From assembly GCA_001825565.1 (NCBI GenBank), contig MHXM01000149.1:1-13867 (forward strand): a DNA stretch of 13,867 bases, read 5' to 3'. Source of the stretch: Desulfuromonadaceae bacterium GWC2_58_13. GTDB taxonomy: Bacteria; Desulfobacterota; Desulfuromonadia; Desulfuromonadales; Trichloromonadaceae. This document shows positions 1 through 7,525 of this stretch, in pieces. The notes under the pieces are model-generated. The model saw only the letters and a list, made by a program, of their open reading frames with translations. It had not been told where the DNA came from and ran no database searches. The position numbers were made by a program, and so were the translations under genes. Each line of letters starts with the position of its first letter. Position 1 is the first letter of the stretch.

Positions 1-198
1 CATTCCGCCGTGTCGTTTTCCATTGCGACAGCGGTTGTTTTTTCCGGCGCCGGTGTCGTACTCTCGCTGCTGGCCTTGATTCTGGCCGTCATGGTCAGTC
101 ACAGCCGGCTGCTGCTGGGAATTCATTCGTTCGCCGAGGTCATTGCCGGCGCCGCGCTCGGCGCCCTGACCACGATTTTAATTTATTTTTTCATCTGA
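1..198 (+). CDS. PAP2-family membrane phosphatase, C-terminal fragment (5' end outside window)
   Basis: The reading frame is open from base 1 and stops at TGA 196-198; only about the last 65 residues are present. The first residue is His followed by SAVSFSIATAVVF. This fits the end of the PAP2 'PSGH' motif (C2) running into a membrane helix. Further on, SHSRLLLGIHSFAEVIAG resembles the third PAP2 motif (SR, then H, then an acidic residue), with Glu where Asp is usual. Two strongly hydrophobic stretches and a hydrophobic C-terminus indicate an integral membrane protein. The family removes phosphate from lipid phosphates such as phosphatidate or undecaprenyl pyrophosphate. In related bacteria such a gene, sometimes fused to a diacylglycerol kinase domain, sits near ybeY and corC, but the fusion cannot be tested here. 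A GTG at position 10 could be mistaken for a start; the motif reading argues it is internal. Confidence 0.72.
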   Translation, partial: HSAVSFSIATAVVFSGAGVVLSLLALILAVMVSHSRLLLGIHSFAEVIAGAALGALTTILIYFFI

Positions 199-199
199 G

Positions 200-217
200 G
201 GCAGTGATTCCACTGCC
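200..217 (+). promoter_or_regulatory. Perfect 7-bp hairpin just after the PAP2 stop codon
   Basis: GGCAGTG (200-206), loop ATTC (207-210), CACTGCC (211-217) form a perfect stem starting two bases after the TGA. No T-run follows, so it is not a standard intrinsic terminator. It could stabilise the 3' end of the upstream message, pause polymerase, or shield the junction with corC. The function is inferred only from the structure. Confidence 0.4.
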
Positions 218-253
218 GTTCCACGATCCTTGTAAAAACGGAGGTAAAGGTTT

Positions 254-1120
254 TTGGACGACGACAGTACGGGTGGCAGGCAGATTTCCTGGTTTGAGGG
301 CATAAAACGATCTATTCTTGGCCGTCGCAGGATTCTGACCGAAAAGGATCTGCAGGAAATTATCGAGGAATCCGAGGAAGAAGGGATCATCAACGAAGAA
401 GAGGGGGATATGCTTCACTCCATCTTTGAGTTCGGTGAAACCATTGTCAGGGAAATCATGGTGCCGCGCACCGACATGGTCTGCTGCGGCACGTCGACGT
501 CCCTCACCGATCTTCTCGAAGCGATCATTTCCTCCGGGCATTCCCGAATCCCCATCTATGAAGGGACCGCCGACCGCATTGTCGGGATTGTCTATGCCAA
601 GGATCTGCTTCGGCTATGGGGGAATCGTCCCGATGAATTCAAGGTCGACCTGATCATGCGAACTCCCTACTTTGTTCCGGAAACCAAGCGGATCGAAGAT
701 CTTCTGCAGGAGTTTCGCACCCAACGGGTGCATATGGCGATCGCGATCGACGAATACGGTGGGACTTCCGGATTGATCACCATTGAAGACCTGATCGAGG
801 AAATTGTCGGCGATATCCAGGATGAACACGATATCGAAGAGGACGAATTGTTCGAGGAAGAGCCTGGCGTGGTCCTGGTCGACGGGCGGCTCAGTATCGA
901 AGAACTGGAAGATTATTTCGAAATCACCATCCCCCGGGAGAAATTCGACACCGTGGGGGGGTATCTGTTCAACCTGTTCGGTCATGTTCCCAAGGTCAAT
1001 GAAGAGGTCCGCGACGGCAACCTGTTCATGACCGTGGTGGAGTGCGACGACCGCAAGATTCGCAAGGTTAGGGCGCGCCGGGTTCAGGCGCACGAATTGC
1101 CGGGCGACGGAGAACAATGA
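254..1120 (+). CDS. corC: CorC/YbeX-type CBS-domain protein (HlyC/CorC family)
   Basis: This is a 288-residue soluble member of the HlyC/CorC family without the N-terminal DUF21 membrane domain. A short acidic leader is followed by two CBS domains (about residues 68-125, from REIMVPRTDMV, and 132-190, containing AIDEYGGTSGLITIEDL). The C-terminal CorC_HlyC transporter-associated domain (about 203-280) contains DTVGGYLFNLFG. Family members are linked to magnesium/cobalt efflux and, as YbeX, to ribosome-related functions; CBS pairs usually bind adenine nucleotides. The start is TTG 254, chosen because GGAGG at 240-244 lies 9 nt upstream and no better in-frame start is seen. Its stop overlaps the lnt start (ATGA, 1117-1120), so the two are probably translationally coupled. 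The ybeX-lnt neighbourhood is conserved in many proteobacteria, E. coli included. The exact substrate is not shown by the sequence. Confidence 0.9.
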   Translation: MDDDSTGGRQISWFEGIKRSILGRRRILTEKDLQEIIEESEEEGIINEEEGDMLHSIFEFGETIVREIMVPRTDMVCCGTSTSLTDLLEAIISSGHSRIPIYEGTADRIVGIVYAKDLLRLWGNRPDEFKVDLIMRTPYFVPETKRIEDLLQEFRTQRVHMAIAIDEYGGTSGLITIEDLIEEIVGDIQDEHDIEEDELFEEEPGVVLVDGRLSIEELEDYFEITIPREKFDTVGGYLFNLFGHVPKVNEEVRDGNLFMTVVECDDRKIRKVRARRVQAHELPGDGEQ

Positions 1121-2637
1121 AACGCTTTCTCCCGGAAAGGGTCTCCTGCTGGGCCGTTCTGTCCGGCATTCTGCTGGCGCTGGCCTTTCCACGGGTCAAT
1201 CAGGCCTGGCTGGCCTGGCTGGCGCTGGTCCCCCTGTTGCAGGTCATGTCGGTCCGTCCCTTCCGTTCCGGTTTCATGGCCGGACTTGGTTTTTTCGGTC
1301 TGGTATTGTACTGGCTCAACATCGTCATGACCACCTACGGAGGGTTGGCTCCCATCCTTTCCCTGGCGGCCTACCTGATGCTGGTCGCCTATCTGGCGCT
1401 ATTTTTCGGTGCCGCCACCTGGGCCTGCTGCCGTCTTCAGGAAAAACTCGCGTTGCCACCGATGTTGACCCTGCCGGTTCTCTGGGTCTCGCTGGAATTT
1501 CTCCGATCCTTCCTGTTTACCGGTTTTCCCTGGGCAACCCTCGGCTATTCCCAGCAAGCTTATTTGCCCCTGATCCAGTCGGCTGACCTGTTCGGGGTTT
1601 ACGGCATCAGTTTTCTGTTGGTATTCAGCAACGCTCTGCTCTCCAGACTTTGGGACATGGGCCGCCGCAAGCAGTTGCGCGAACTTCACTGGATCGGGCC
1701 CGTGCTCGGACTGCTGCTGATTGCCGGCAACTATGGCTACGGAGTCTGGCGTCTGGGTCAACCGCCTGCCGAAAATGGAAAAAAACTACAGGTGGCCTTG
1801 ATTCAGGGCAATATTGACCAGTCGGTGAAATGGGATCCCGCTTTTCAGAAATCGACCGTGGATATCTATCGCGATCTGTCTCTGGCGGCCTCGGCGGAAA
1901 CCTCCCCCGATCTGCTCATCTGGCCGGAAAGCGCCACGCCCTTTTATTTTCAGGAATCCGGTCCCTTGCACGATGAAGTGGTTGCCGTCAGTCGCGCGAC
2001 GGGAAGGTACCTGCTGTTCGGCAGCCCGGCTTTCGAAATAGCAAACCGTCGTTACCGATACCTGAACAGTTCGTTTATCCTCGACCCCAACGGGGACATC
2101 CAGGGGCGAAGCGACAAGGTGCACCTGGTTCCCTTTGGCGAGTATGTTCCCCTGGGCCGTCTGCTGCCTTTCATCAACAAGCTGGTGGCCGGGATCGGCG
2201 ATTTTTCTCCGGGGATGGTGAACCCGCTGCCGATGAATGGCGAACAGATCGGGGTCCTGGTCTGTTTCGAAGGGATTTTCCCTGAACTGGCAAGGGATTA
2301 CGTAAGGCAGGGGAGCGATCTGCTGGTCAATATTACCAACGACGCCTGGTTCGGCAAGTCTTCGGCGCCGTTTCAGCACCTGGCCATGATCCGTTTCCGG
2401 GCGGTGGAAAACCGCATCTGGGTAGCCCGGGCGGCCAATACCGGGATTTCGGCGTTTATTGCGCCGACCGGGCGGATTACCGACCAGACCTCCATATTTA
2501 CGTCGGGTTTTTTGCGAGGCGAAGTGATGACCGGGGCCCGATTGACCCTGTACAACCGAATCGGTGACCTGTTGCCGGTTCTATTCCTGTTCCTCGGCAT
2601 TTTCTGGCTGATCAAAACCCGTCGGCGATTTATTTAG
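1117..2637 (+). CDS. lnt: Apolipoprotein N-acyltransferase
   Basis: Lnt adds the third acyl chain from a phospholipid to the N-terminal cysteine of lipoproteins at the inner membrane, the last maturation step before Lol sorting. The 506-residue length is typical. Hydrophobic segments fill roughly residues 10-210, followed by a nitrilase-like periplasmic domain and a last membrane helix near 485-500. The catalytic triad is visible: Glu271 in LLIWPESATPFYF, Lys334 in DKVHLVPFGEYVP, and Cys383 in VLVCFEGIFPE, matching E. coli Glu267/Lys335/Cys387 in context. The motif NITNDAWFGKSSAPFQH is also standard. The start ATG 1117 overlaps the corC stop. The gene belongs functionally with lolC and lolD further along the window. 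A weak hairpin and T-run follow (2666-2692). The family assignment is secure. Confidence 0.97.
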   Translation: MKRFLPERVSCWAVLSGILLALAFPRVNQAWLAWLALVPLLQVMSVRPFRSGFMAGLGFFGLVLYWLNIVMTTYGGLAPILSLAAYLMLVAYLALFFGAATWACCRLQEKLALPPMLTLPVLWVSLEFLRSFLFTGFPWATLGYSQQAYLPLIQSADLFGVYGISFLLVFSNALLSRLWDMGRRKQLRELHWIGPVLGLLLIAGNYGYGVWRLGQPPAENGKKLQVALIQGNIDQSVKWDPAFQKSTVDIYRDLSLAASAETSPDLLIWPESATPFYFQESGPLHDEVVAVSRATGRYLLFGSPAFEIANRRYRYLNSSFILDPNGDIQGRSDKVHLVPFGEYVPLGRLLPFINKLVAGIGDFSPGMVNPLPMNGEQIGVLVCFEGIFPELARDYVRQGSDLLVNITNDAWFGKSSAPFQHLAMIRFRAVENRIWVARAANTGISAFIAPTGRITDQTSIFTSGFLRGEVMTGARLTLYNRIGDLLPVLFLFLGIFWLIKTRRRFI

Positions 2638-2665
2638 TCTCCGGATCAAAAAACCTCGCCCAGCA

Positions 2666-2692
2666 TCCATTCCTTCGGGATGGACCCTTTTT
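2666..2692 (+). terminator. Probable weak intrinsic terminator after lnt
   Basis: TCCAT (2666-2670), a bulged T, and CC pair with GG and ATGGA (2678-2684) around a stable TTCG loop, giving 7 bp. Three C residues then separate the stem from TTTTT (2688-2692). The short bulged stem and the offset T-run make it a weak terminator, but its place between lnt and the prfB promoter supports the call. Confidence 0.5.
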
Positions 2693-2711
2693 AAATAGGT
2701 GCGGAAGGGGC

Positions 2712-2740
2712 TTGAGGAAAGCCTGCGTTGTCGCTATAAT
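2712..2740 (+). promoter_or_regulatory. Sigma-70-type promoter for prfB
   Basis: A -35 box TTGAGG (2712-2717) and a perfect -10 box TATAAT (2735-2740) are separated by 17 bp, the ideal spacing. Transcription would begin near 2747, leaving about 28 nt of leader before the prfB ATG at 2775. This is one of the two best promoter matches in the window. Confidence 0.75.
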
Positions 2741-2774
2741 CCCACCCCACTTTCGGTACCGAGGAGAAAATTAT

Positions 2775-3870
2775 ATGTTTCGCGACGAAAAAGAAACGTT
2801 GAACCACCTCAAGGGCAAGCTCGATGAGCTGAGGAGGTATCTTTGACGTAGAGGCCAAGAAAGAACGGGTTTCCGAACTCGAGGCCGAAATAGCTCATCC
2901 GAACTTCTGGAACCAGGGCGACAAGGCCCAGGAAATCCTCAAGGAACGCACGTCGTTGCAGAAAATCGTGGAGAACTGGGAATCGTCTTTTCATGAACTC
3001 GAAGATCTCCTGATCCTGGTCGAATTGGGCGAAGAGGGTGGGGATGAAGAAATCCTGAAGGAAATTCGAGAGATTCTACCCACCCTCGAAAAACGGGTGG
3101 GGCAGATGGAGTTTGCCCGGATGCTTTCCGGGCCGCACGACGCGAACAACGCAATTTTCAGTATCAATGCCGGAGCCGGGGGTACCGAAGCCCAGGACTG
3201 GGCCGACATGCTTCTACGCATGTACCTGCGTTACTGTGAGCGCAAGGGATATCGAACCGAAATCACCGATTACCAGCCGGGTGACGAGGCCGGTGTGAAG
3301 GGGGTCACTTTCACCGTTGAAGGCGAATATGCCTACGGTTTTTTGCGGGCCGAAAACGGCATTCATCGCCTGGTTCGCATTTCTCCCTTTGACTCCAACG
3401 CCCGCCGCCACACCTCGTTCTGCTCAGTCTTCGTATTTCCCGAGTTGTCGGACGAGATTGAGGTCGATATTAATGAAAAAGATCTGAGGGTCGACACCTA
3501 CCGTTCCAGTGGCGCCGGCGGTCAGCATGTCAACAAAACCGAATCGGCCATCCGGATTACCCATATCCCGACCGGTGTGGTGGTGGCCTGCCAGAACGAG
3601 CGATCCCAGCACAAGAACCGCGCCACGGCCATGAAACAACTCAAGGCTCGAATTTATGAACTGGAGGTGCGTAAGAAAGAAGATGAATCCGCCGCCATTT
3701 CCGGGGAGAAGAAGGAGATCGGCTGGGGCAGCCAGATTCGCTCCTATGTGTTGCATCCGTACCGGATGGTCAAGGATCATCGGACCGGTTACGAGGTCGG
3801 CAACGCCGATGCGGTTCTGGACGGGGACCTGGAAGATTTTATTGAAGCCTACCTGCTGAGCAAGGCCTGA
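2775..3870 (+). CDS. prfB: Peptide chain release factor 2, expressed by programmed +1 frameshift
   Basis: RF2 ends translation at UGA and UAA. The gene starts at ATG 2775, with GAGGAG at 2761-2766 as ribosome binding site. It encodes 23 residues in the first frame, ending LDELRRYL, then meets TGA 2844-2846. A +1 shift at CTT-TGA-C continues in the frame from GAC 2845 to TGA 3868-3870, giving 364 residues, the usual RF2 length. The shift site is classic: AGGAGG (2832-2837) three bases before CTT. After the shift the protein shows the SPF stop-codon recognition tripeptide (LVRISPFDSNARRHTS) and the GGQ peptide-release motif (SSGAGGQHVNKTES). The frameshift makes RF2 level self-limiting: low RF2 lets ribosomes pause at UGA and shift. 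The final stop is also TGA, read by RF2. An ATG at 2956 is only an internal codon. lysS follows, as in E. coli. Confidence 0.97.
2832..2847 (+). promoter_or_regulatory. prfB programmed +1 ribosomal frameshift site
   Basis: The order AGGAGG (2832-2837), TAT, CTT (2841-2843), TGA (2844-2846), C (2847) matches the known RF2 recoding element. It has an internal Shine-Dalgarno 3 nt before the slippery CUU, then the poorly terminating UGA-C context. The frame before it encodes a plausible RF2 N-terminus and the +1 frame encodes the rest, so the element is needed to make the protein. Confidence 0.96.
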
Positions 3871-3934
3871 TCCCAAGGGCTTGCACCAAGGGAGGCTTCA
3901 TCTGTTTAAGGCATGAATTCGGGCGGGATTGGTC

Positions 3935-3961
3935 TTGACTTGCTCCGGTCCGGGGTATAAG
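3935..3961 (+). promoter_or_regulatory. Possible promoter for lysS
   Basis: TTGACT (3935-3940, five of six consensus bases) and TATAAG (3956-3961) lie in the 131-nt gap between prfB and lysS. The spacer is only 15 bp, shorter than the usual 16-18, so activity is uncertain. lysS may also be read from the prfB promoter, since no clear terminator separates the two genes. Confidence 0.4.
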
Positions 3962-4001
3962 GTATCACGCCTGAAATAATGGGATGAAAGGTACTAATAT
4001 C

Positions 4002-5486
4002 ATGGAAGAACTTAACGATATACTGGTCCAGAGGCGGGCCAAGATGGAAGATCTTCGCAGTGAGGGGGTGAATCCTTACGCGAACGATTTTCCGGTGCAA
4101 CATACCTCGGCGGATATTGCTGACGCTCATGAAAATGACGATAGCGCTGTTCTCGAAGGCTGTACGGCAAAATACGTGGTTGCCGGCCGGATCATGGCGC
4201 GCCGGGATTTCGGCAAGGCCGCCTTCATTCAGATCCAGGATCGGAAGGGGCGGTTGCAGGTTTATGTCGGCCGCGACAACGTGGGCGAAGGGGCCTTCGC
4301 CATCTTTCGCAAACTCGATCTCGGCGACATCGTCGGTCTCTCGGGCACCCCGTTCCGCACCAAGACCGGCGAACTTTCGCTACGGGCCGATTCGATCCGG
4401 CTGCTGACCAAATCGCTACAGGTCATGCCGGAGAAATGGCACGGCCTGACCGACGTCGAAACCCGTTATCGCCAGCGGTATCTCGACATGATCGTCAATC
4501 CCGGCGTTCGCGAGATTTTCCTCAAGCGCAGCCGAATCATCAGCCTGATCCGCAATTTCATGGTCGACCACGACTTTCTTGAAGTCGAGACGCCGATGAT
4601 GCAGCCGATCGCAGGGGGGGCCACGGCCAAGCCGTTCATTACCCACCACAACACCCTGAAGATGGACCTGTTCCTGCGGATTGCGCCGGAGTTGTACCTC
4701 AAACGTCTGGTGGTCGGCGGTTTTGATCGGGTTTTCGAAATCAACCGCAATTTCCGCAACGAGGGGATTTCGATCCAGCACAACCCCGAATTCACCATGA
4801 TGGAGTTCTATCGGGCCTATGCCACCTATCATGATCTGATGGACTTTACCGAAGAGCTGATCTGCCATGTCGCCAAAGAAGTGGTCGGCGGTCAAGTCAT
4901 TCCGTACGGCGGCAAAGAGGTCGATCTGACGGCGCCCTGGGATCGGTTGACGGTCAAAGAGGCGATTGTCAAGTATGGGGAAATCGAGCCCGCCGTGCTT
5001 GAAGATCGCGCCAGCGCCTTGACCTATGCCGAAAGCCTCGGCCTGGAACTGGACCAGAATATCGGCTACGGCAAGCTGCTGACCGAACTGTTTGACGCGG
5101 TCGCCGAACCCAAACTCTGGAATCCGACTTTCATCACCGAATATCCCACCGAGGTGTCGCCCCTGTCCCGCAAGAACGAACAACACCCCGAATTGGTCGA
5201 CCGATTTGAGCTGTTCATGGTCGGCCGCGAACTGGCCAACGCTTTTTCCGAGCTCAACGATCCCATGGATCAGAAGGAACGATTTCTCAAGCAGCTCGAA
5301 GAAAAGGAAGCCGGCGACGAAGAGGCACATGCCATGGACGAGGACTATATCCGCGCCCTTGAATACGGCATGCCGCCAACGGCCGGGGAGGGGATCGGCA
5401 TCGATCGTCTGGTGATGCTGCTGACCGATTCGGCGTCGATACGCGACGTCATCCTGTTCCCGCAACTACGCCCGGAAAGTCGTTAA
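4002..5486 (+). CDS. lysS: Lysyl-tRNA synthetase, class II
   Basis: LysRS charges tRNA-Lys with lysine in the cytoplasm. The protein has an N-terminal OB-fold anticodon-binding domain (about residues 50-150) and a class II catalytic core. Motif 1 is around IRNFMVDHDFLEVETPMM, motif 2 is FRNEGISIQHNPEFT from residue 251, and motif 3 is GEGIGIDRLVMLL from residue 462. The length of 494 residues is close to E. coli LysS (505). The ATG at 4002 is preferred over the in-frame ATG at 3984 because AAAGG (3987-3991) lies 10 nt before it and MEELNDILVQRR is a typical LysRS beginning; 3984 has no good binding site. The pairing prfB-lysS is also found in E. coli. lolC begins 28 nt downstream. Confidence 0.97.
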   Translation: MEELNDILVQRRAKMEDLRSEGVNPYANDFPVQHTSADIADAHENDDSAVLEGCTAKYVVAGRIMARRDFGKAAFIQIQDRKGRLQVYVGRDNVGEGAFAIFRKLDLGDIVGLSGTPFRTKTGELSLRADSIRLLTKSLQVMPEKWHGLTDVETRYRQRYLDMIVNPGVREIFLKRSRIISLIRNFMVDHDFLEVETPMMQPIAGGATAKPFITHHNTLKMDLFLRIAPELYLKRLVVGGFDRVFEINRNFRNEGISIQHNPEFTMMEFYRAYATYHDLMDFTEELICHVAKEVVGGQVIPYGGKEVDLTAPWDRLTVKEAIVKYGEIEPAVLEDRASALTYAESLGLELDQNIGYGKLLTELFDAVAEPKLWNPTFITEYPTEVSPLSRKNEQHPELVDRFELFMVGRELANAFSELNDPMDQKERFLKQLEEKEAGDEEAHAMDEDYIRALEYGMPPTAGEGIGIDRLVMLLTDSASIRDVILFPQLRPESR

Positions 5487-5514
5487 TTTCCAACCTCATC
5501 GGCACAAGGACCTC

Positions 5515-6768
5515 ATGGGCTACGAATGGTTTGTCTGTTTGCGTTACCTGCGGGCCAAACGCAAACAGACCTTTATCTCTGTTATCTCGTTTATCTCCAT
5601 TGCCGGAGTGACCCTGGGGGTGGCCGCATTGATCGTGGTGCTGGCGGTCATGACCGGTTTTCACGATGGAGTCAGGCAGCAGATTCTCGGCAATGTTCCG
5701 CATGTTCTGATTCAGAAACACGGCGGTGATATCTCCGGTTATCAGGAAGTGGCCGAGAAGGCCATGTCCGTCTCCCCGCTCATCAAAGTGGCGCGACCCT
5801 ACGTCTCCAAGGAGGCCATGCTGCTTTCGCGCAACAATGTGGCCGCCGTCAGCGTCAAGGGGGTCGAGGCGGGGAATAAGGTCTTTGACCAGAAGTTTCT
5901 CACCGTCGATGGCAGCGATGTCCAAACCCTGCTGTTCAGCACCCAGGATGGTTTGCCGGGGCTGGTGATCGGCATCGACACCGCCGCTTCGCTGGCCGTA
6001 GCGGTCGGTGACGTAATCAACGTCATTCCGCCCATGTTCACCATCACCCCCTTCGGCATGATTCCCAAAATGAAGCCGTTTCGCGTGGTCGCCATTGTCA
6101 GCCAGCGCGGCGGTTTTCTCGATACCTATTATGCTTTCATGACCCTGCCGCAGGCCCAGTTGCTGATCGATACTCCGGACCGGGTGACCGGGATCGAAAT
6201 CGAGGCCGATTCCTTCGATCACTCCATCGCGGTGGCGCAGGATTTGCGCAAGGTTTTCGATTACCCGTATGTGGTGAGATCCTGGGAAGATCTTTTCGGC
6301 TCTTTTCTGTCGGCGCTGAAATTGGAAAAACTCGGACTTTTCATTGTTCTCGGGATCATCGTTCTGGTCGCCGCCTTTAATATCGCCACCACCCTGATCA
6401 TGGTCGTGATGGAGAAGCACAAGGACATCGCCATTCTGCGCGCGGTGGGAGCGACCTCGAGAAGCATCATGAAAATTTTCGTGCTCGAAGGTTTCATTAT
6501 CGGGACTCTTGGCACCACCCTGGGAACGCTGCTCGGCCTGCTTCTGGCCAAGAATGCCGATCCCATCATCAAATGGCTGGAGCATATTCTGCACGTCAAG
6601 ATTTTCGACCAGGCCGTTTACGGCATGGATCGTTTTCCGTCGGTGGTCAACCCCGAGGATGTGATTGCCGTGGTCGTTGTTGCCATGACCATCTCGCTTT
6701 TGGCCACCATATATCCCGCCTGGCGAGCGGCCCGGATGGATCCGGCCGAAGCCTTGCGTTACGAGTGA
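5515..6768 (+). CDS. lolC: Lipoprotein-releasing ABC transporter permease, LolC/LolE family
   Basis: This is the inner-membrane subunit of the Lol ABC transporter, which releases mature outer-membrane lipoproteins to the periplasmic carrier LolA. The 417 residues show the family layout. A first membrane helix lies near residues 21-48 after the conserved RYLRAKRKQTFISVIS. A large periplasmic domain spans about 49-270. Three C-terminal helices follow near 273-300, 318-342 and 382-402, with the closing signature DPAEALRYE. The ATG 5515 is preceded by ACAAGGA as a modest binding site. It is followed at once by lolD. Only one permease gene is present here, so the transporter may be a homodimer of this protein with two LolD, or a partner LolE may be elsewhere. 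An unusual 13-bp inverted repeat lies in codons 7-19. Confidence 0.93.
   Translation: MGYEWFVCLRYLRAKRKQTFISVISFISIAGVTLGVAALIVVLAVMTGFHDGVRQQILGNVPHVLIQKHGGDISGYQEVAEKAMSVSPLIKVARPYVSKEAMLLSRNNVAAVSVKGVEAGNKVFDQKFLTVDGSDVQTLLFSTQDGLPGLVIGIDTAASLAVAVGDVINVIPPMFTITPFGMIPKMKPFRVVAIVSQRGGFLDTYYAFMTLPQAQLLIDTPDRVTGIEIEADSFDHSIAVAQDLRKVFDYPYVVRSWEDLFGSFLSALKLEKLGLFIVLGIIVLVAAFNIATTLIMVVMEKHKDIAILRAVGATSRSIMKIFVLEGFIIGTLGTTLGTLLGLLLAKNADPIIKWLEHILHVKIFDQAVYGMDRFPSVVNPEDVIAVVVVAMTISLLATIYPAWRAARMDPAEALRYE
5533..5570 (+). repeat. Perfect 13-bp inverted repeat in the first codons of lolC
   Basis: GTCTGTTTGCGTT (5533-5545) and AACGCAAACAGAC (5558-5570) are exact reverse complements around a 12-nt loop. 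As RNA this is a strong stem starting 18 nt after the first base of the lolC start codon. The bases also encode conserved residues (VCLRY and KRKQT), so part of the symmetry could be coincidence of codon choice. No T-run follows, so it is not an intrinsic terminator. Confidence 0.8.
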
Positions 6769-6784
6769 ACGAGGTTGTGATTAA

Positions 6785-7450
6785 GTGATAGAAGCGCGTG
6801 GCCTGATGAAAAACTTTGGAACGTCCGATGGCAGGGTCGATGTGCTGCGGGGCATCGATCTCGACATCGGTCGCGGGGAACGAGTTGGCGTGGTTGGAAC
6901 TTCGGGAGCCGGAAAAACCACCCTGATGCATGTTCTGGGGGGGCTTGATCGGCCCACCGGGGGCACGGTCCGTTTCGATGGGACCGATATCTTCACTCTG
7001 AAAGGGGCCGCCCTCGATGGATTCAGAAACCGGACCATCGGCTTTGTTTTTCAGTTTCATCAGCTCCTTCCCGAGTTCAGCGCCCTTGAAAACGTCATGA
7101 TGCCGGCCCTGGTGGCTCGCAAAAGTTTCCGCGAGGCGATCCCCATGGCGACAGAGCTGCTGGAGGAGGTGGGGCTTGGTCACCGCATCAAACACAAACC
7201 CGGCCAGCTTTCGGGCGGAGAACAACAACGGGTTGCCATTGCCCGGGCTTTGGTTCTTTCGCCACGGGTACTTCTGGCCGATGAGCCGACCGGTAATCTG
7301 GACAGCGGAACCTCCGGAGAGATTTATCGTCTGCTCGAACAGATTCATTCCACCCGGGAATTGACCATGGTTATCGTCACTCACAGCGAGGCTCTGGCTT
7401 CTCGCCTGGACCGGGTGGTGCTCATGGTCGACGGCAAGGTTCTAAGCTAG
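6785..7450 (+). CDS. lolD: Lipoprotein-releasing system ATP-binding protein
   Basis: LolD is the cytoplasmic ATPase that powers lipoprotein release by the LolC/E permease. All ABC motifs are visible in the 221 residues: Walker A GTSGAGKTT (38-46), Q-loop Gln90 in FVFQFHQLLPEFSALENV, signature LSGGEQQRV (142-150), Walker B VLLADEPTGNLDS with catalytic Glu167, and switch His200 in VIVTHSE. The FQFHQLLPEFSALENV segment is typical of the LolD/MacB subgroup. The start is GTG 6785 with AACGAGG about 10 nt upstream; no earlier in-frame start fits. It lies 16 nt after lolC, so the two are surely one transcription unit. The bamA promoter follows within the 75-nt gap after its stop. Confidence 0.95.
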   Translation: MIEARGLMKNFGTSDGRVDVLRGIDLDIGRGERVGVVGTSGAGKTTLMHVLGGLDRPTGGTVRFDGTDIFTLKGAALDGFRNRTIGFVFQFHQLLPEFSALENVMMPALVARKSFREAIPMATELLEEVGLGHRIKHKPGQLSGGEQQRVAIARALVLSPRVLLADEPTGNLDSGTSGEIYRLLEQIHSTRELTMVIVTHSEALASRLDRVVLMVDGKVLS

Positions 7451-7457
7451 TTTTGGT

Positions 7458-7486
7458 TTGCACCCCGTTGGGGATTAACCTATAAT
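7458..7486 (+). promoter_or_regulatory. Sigma-70-type promoter upstream of bamA
   Basis: TTGCAC (7458-7463) and a perfect TATAAT (7481-7486) are 17 bp apart, within the 75-nt gap between lolD and bamA. The -35 box is only partly conserved. It would let bamA-skp-lpxD-fabZ-lpxA be transcribed separately from lolCD, with a leader of about 33 nt. Confidence 0.65.
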
Positions 7487-7525
7487 ACGTTCCTTTATAA
7501 CGTTGAACGATTTACTGGAGACCGC

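Noticed and set aside
1201..1230. Tandem copies of GCCTGGCTG in lnt
   Set aside because: Only two 9-bp copies encoding Ala-Trp-Leu in a membrane helix; ordinary low-complexity coding sequence.
2775..2850. Frame break in prfB as a sequencing error or pseudogene
   Set aside because: The break falls exactly at the known RF2 recoding signal with all its parts, and the downstream frame is intact.
4416..6594. Long minus-strand open frames opposite lysS (349 codons) and lolC (381 codons)
   Set aside because: They lie wholly or almost wholly antisense to clearly recognised genes, have no family motifs, and are rich in His, Gln, Asp and Gly as expected from reading GC-biased codons in reverse.
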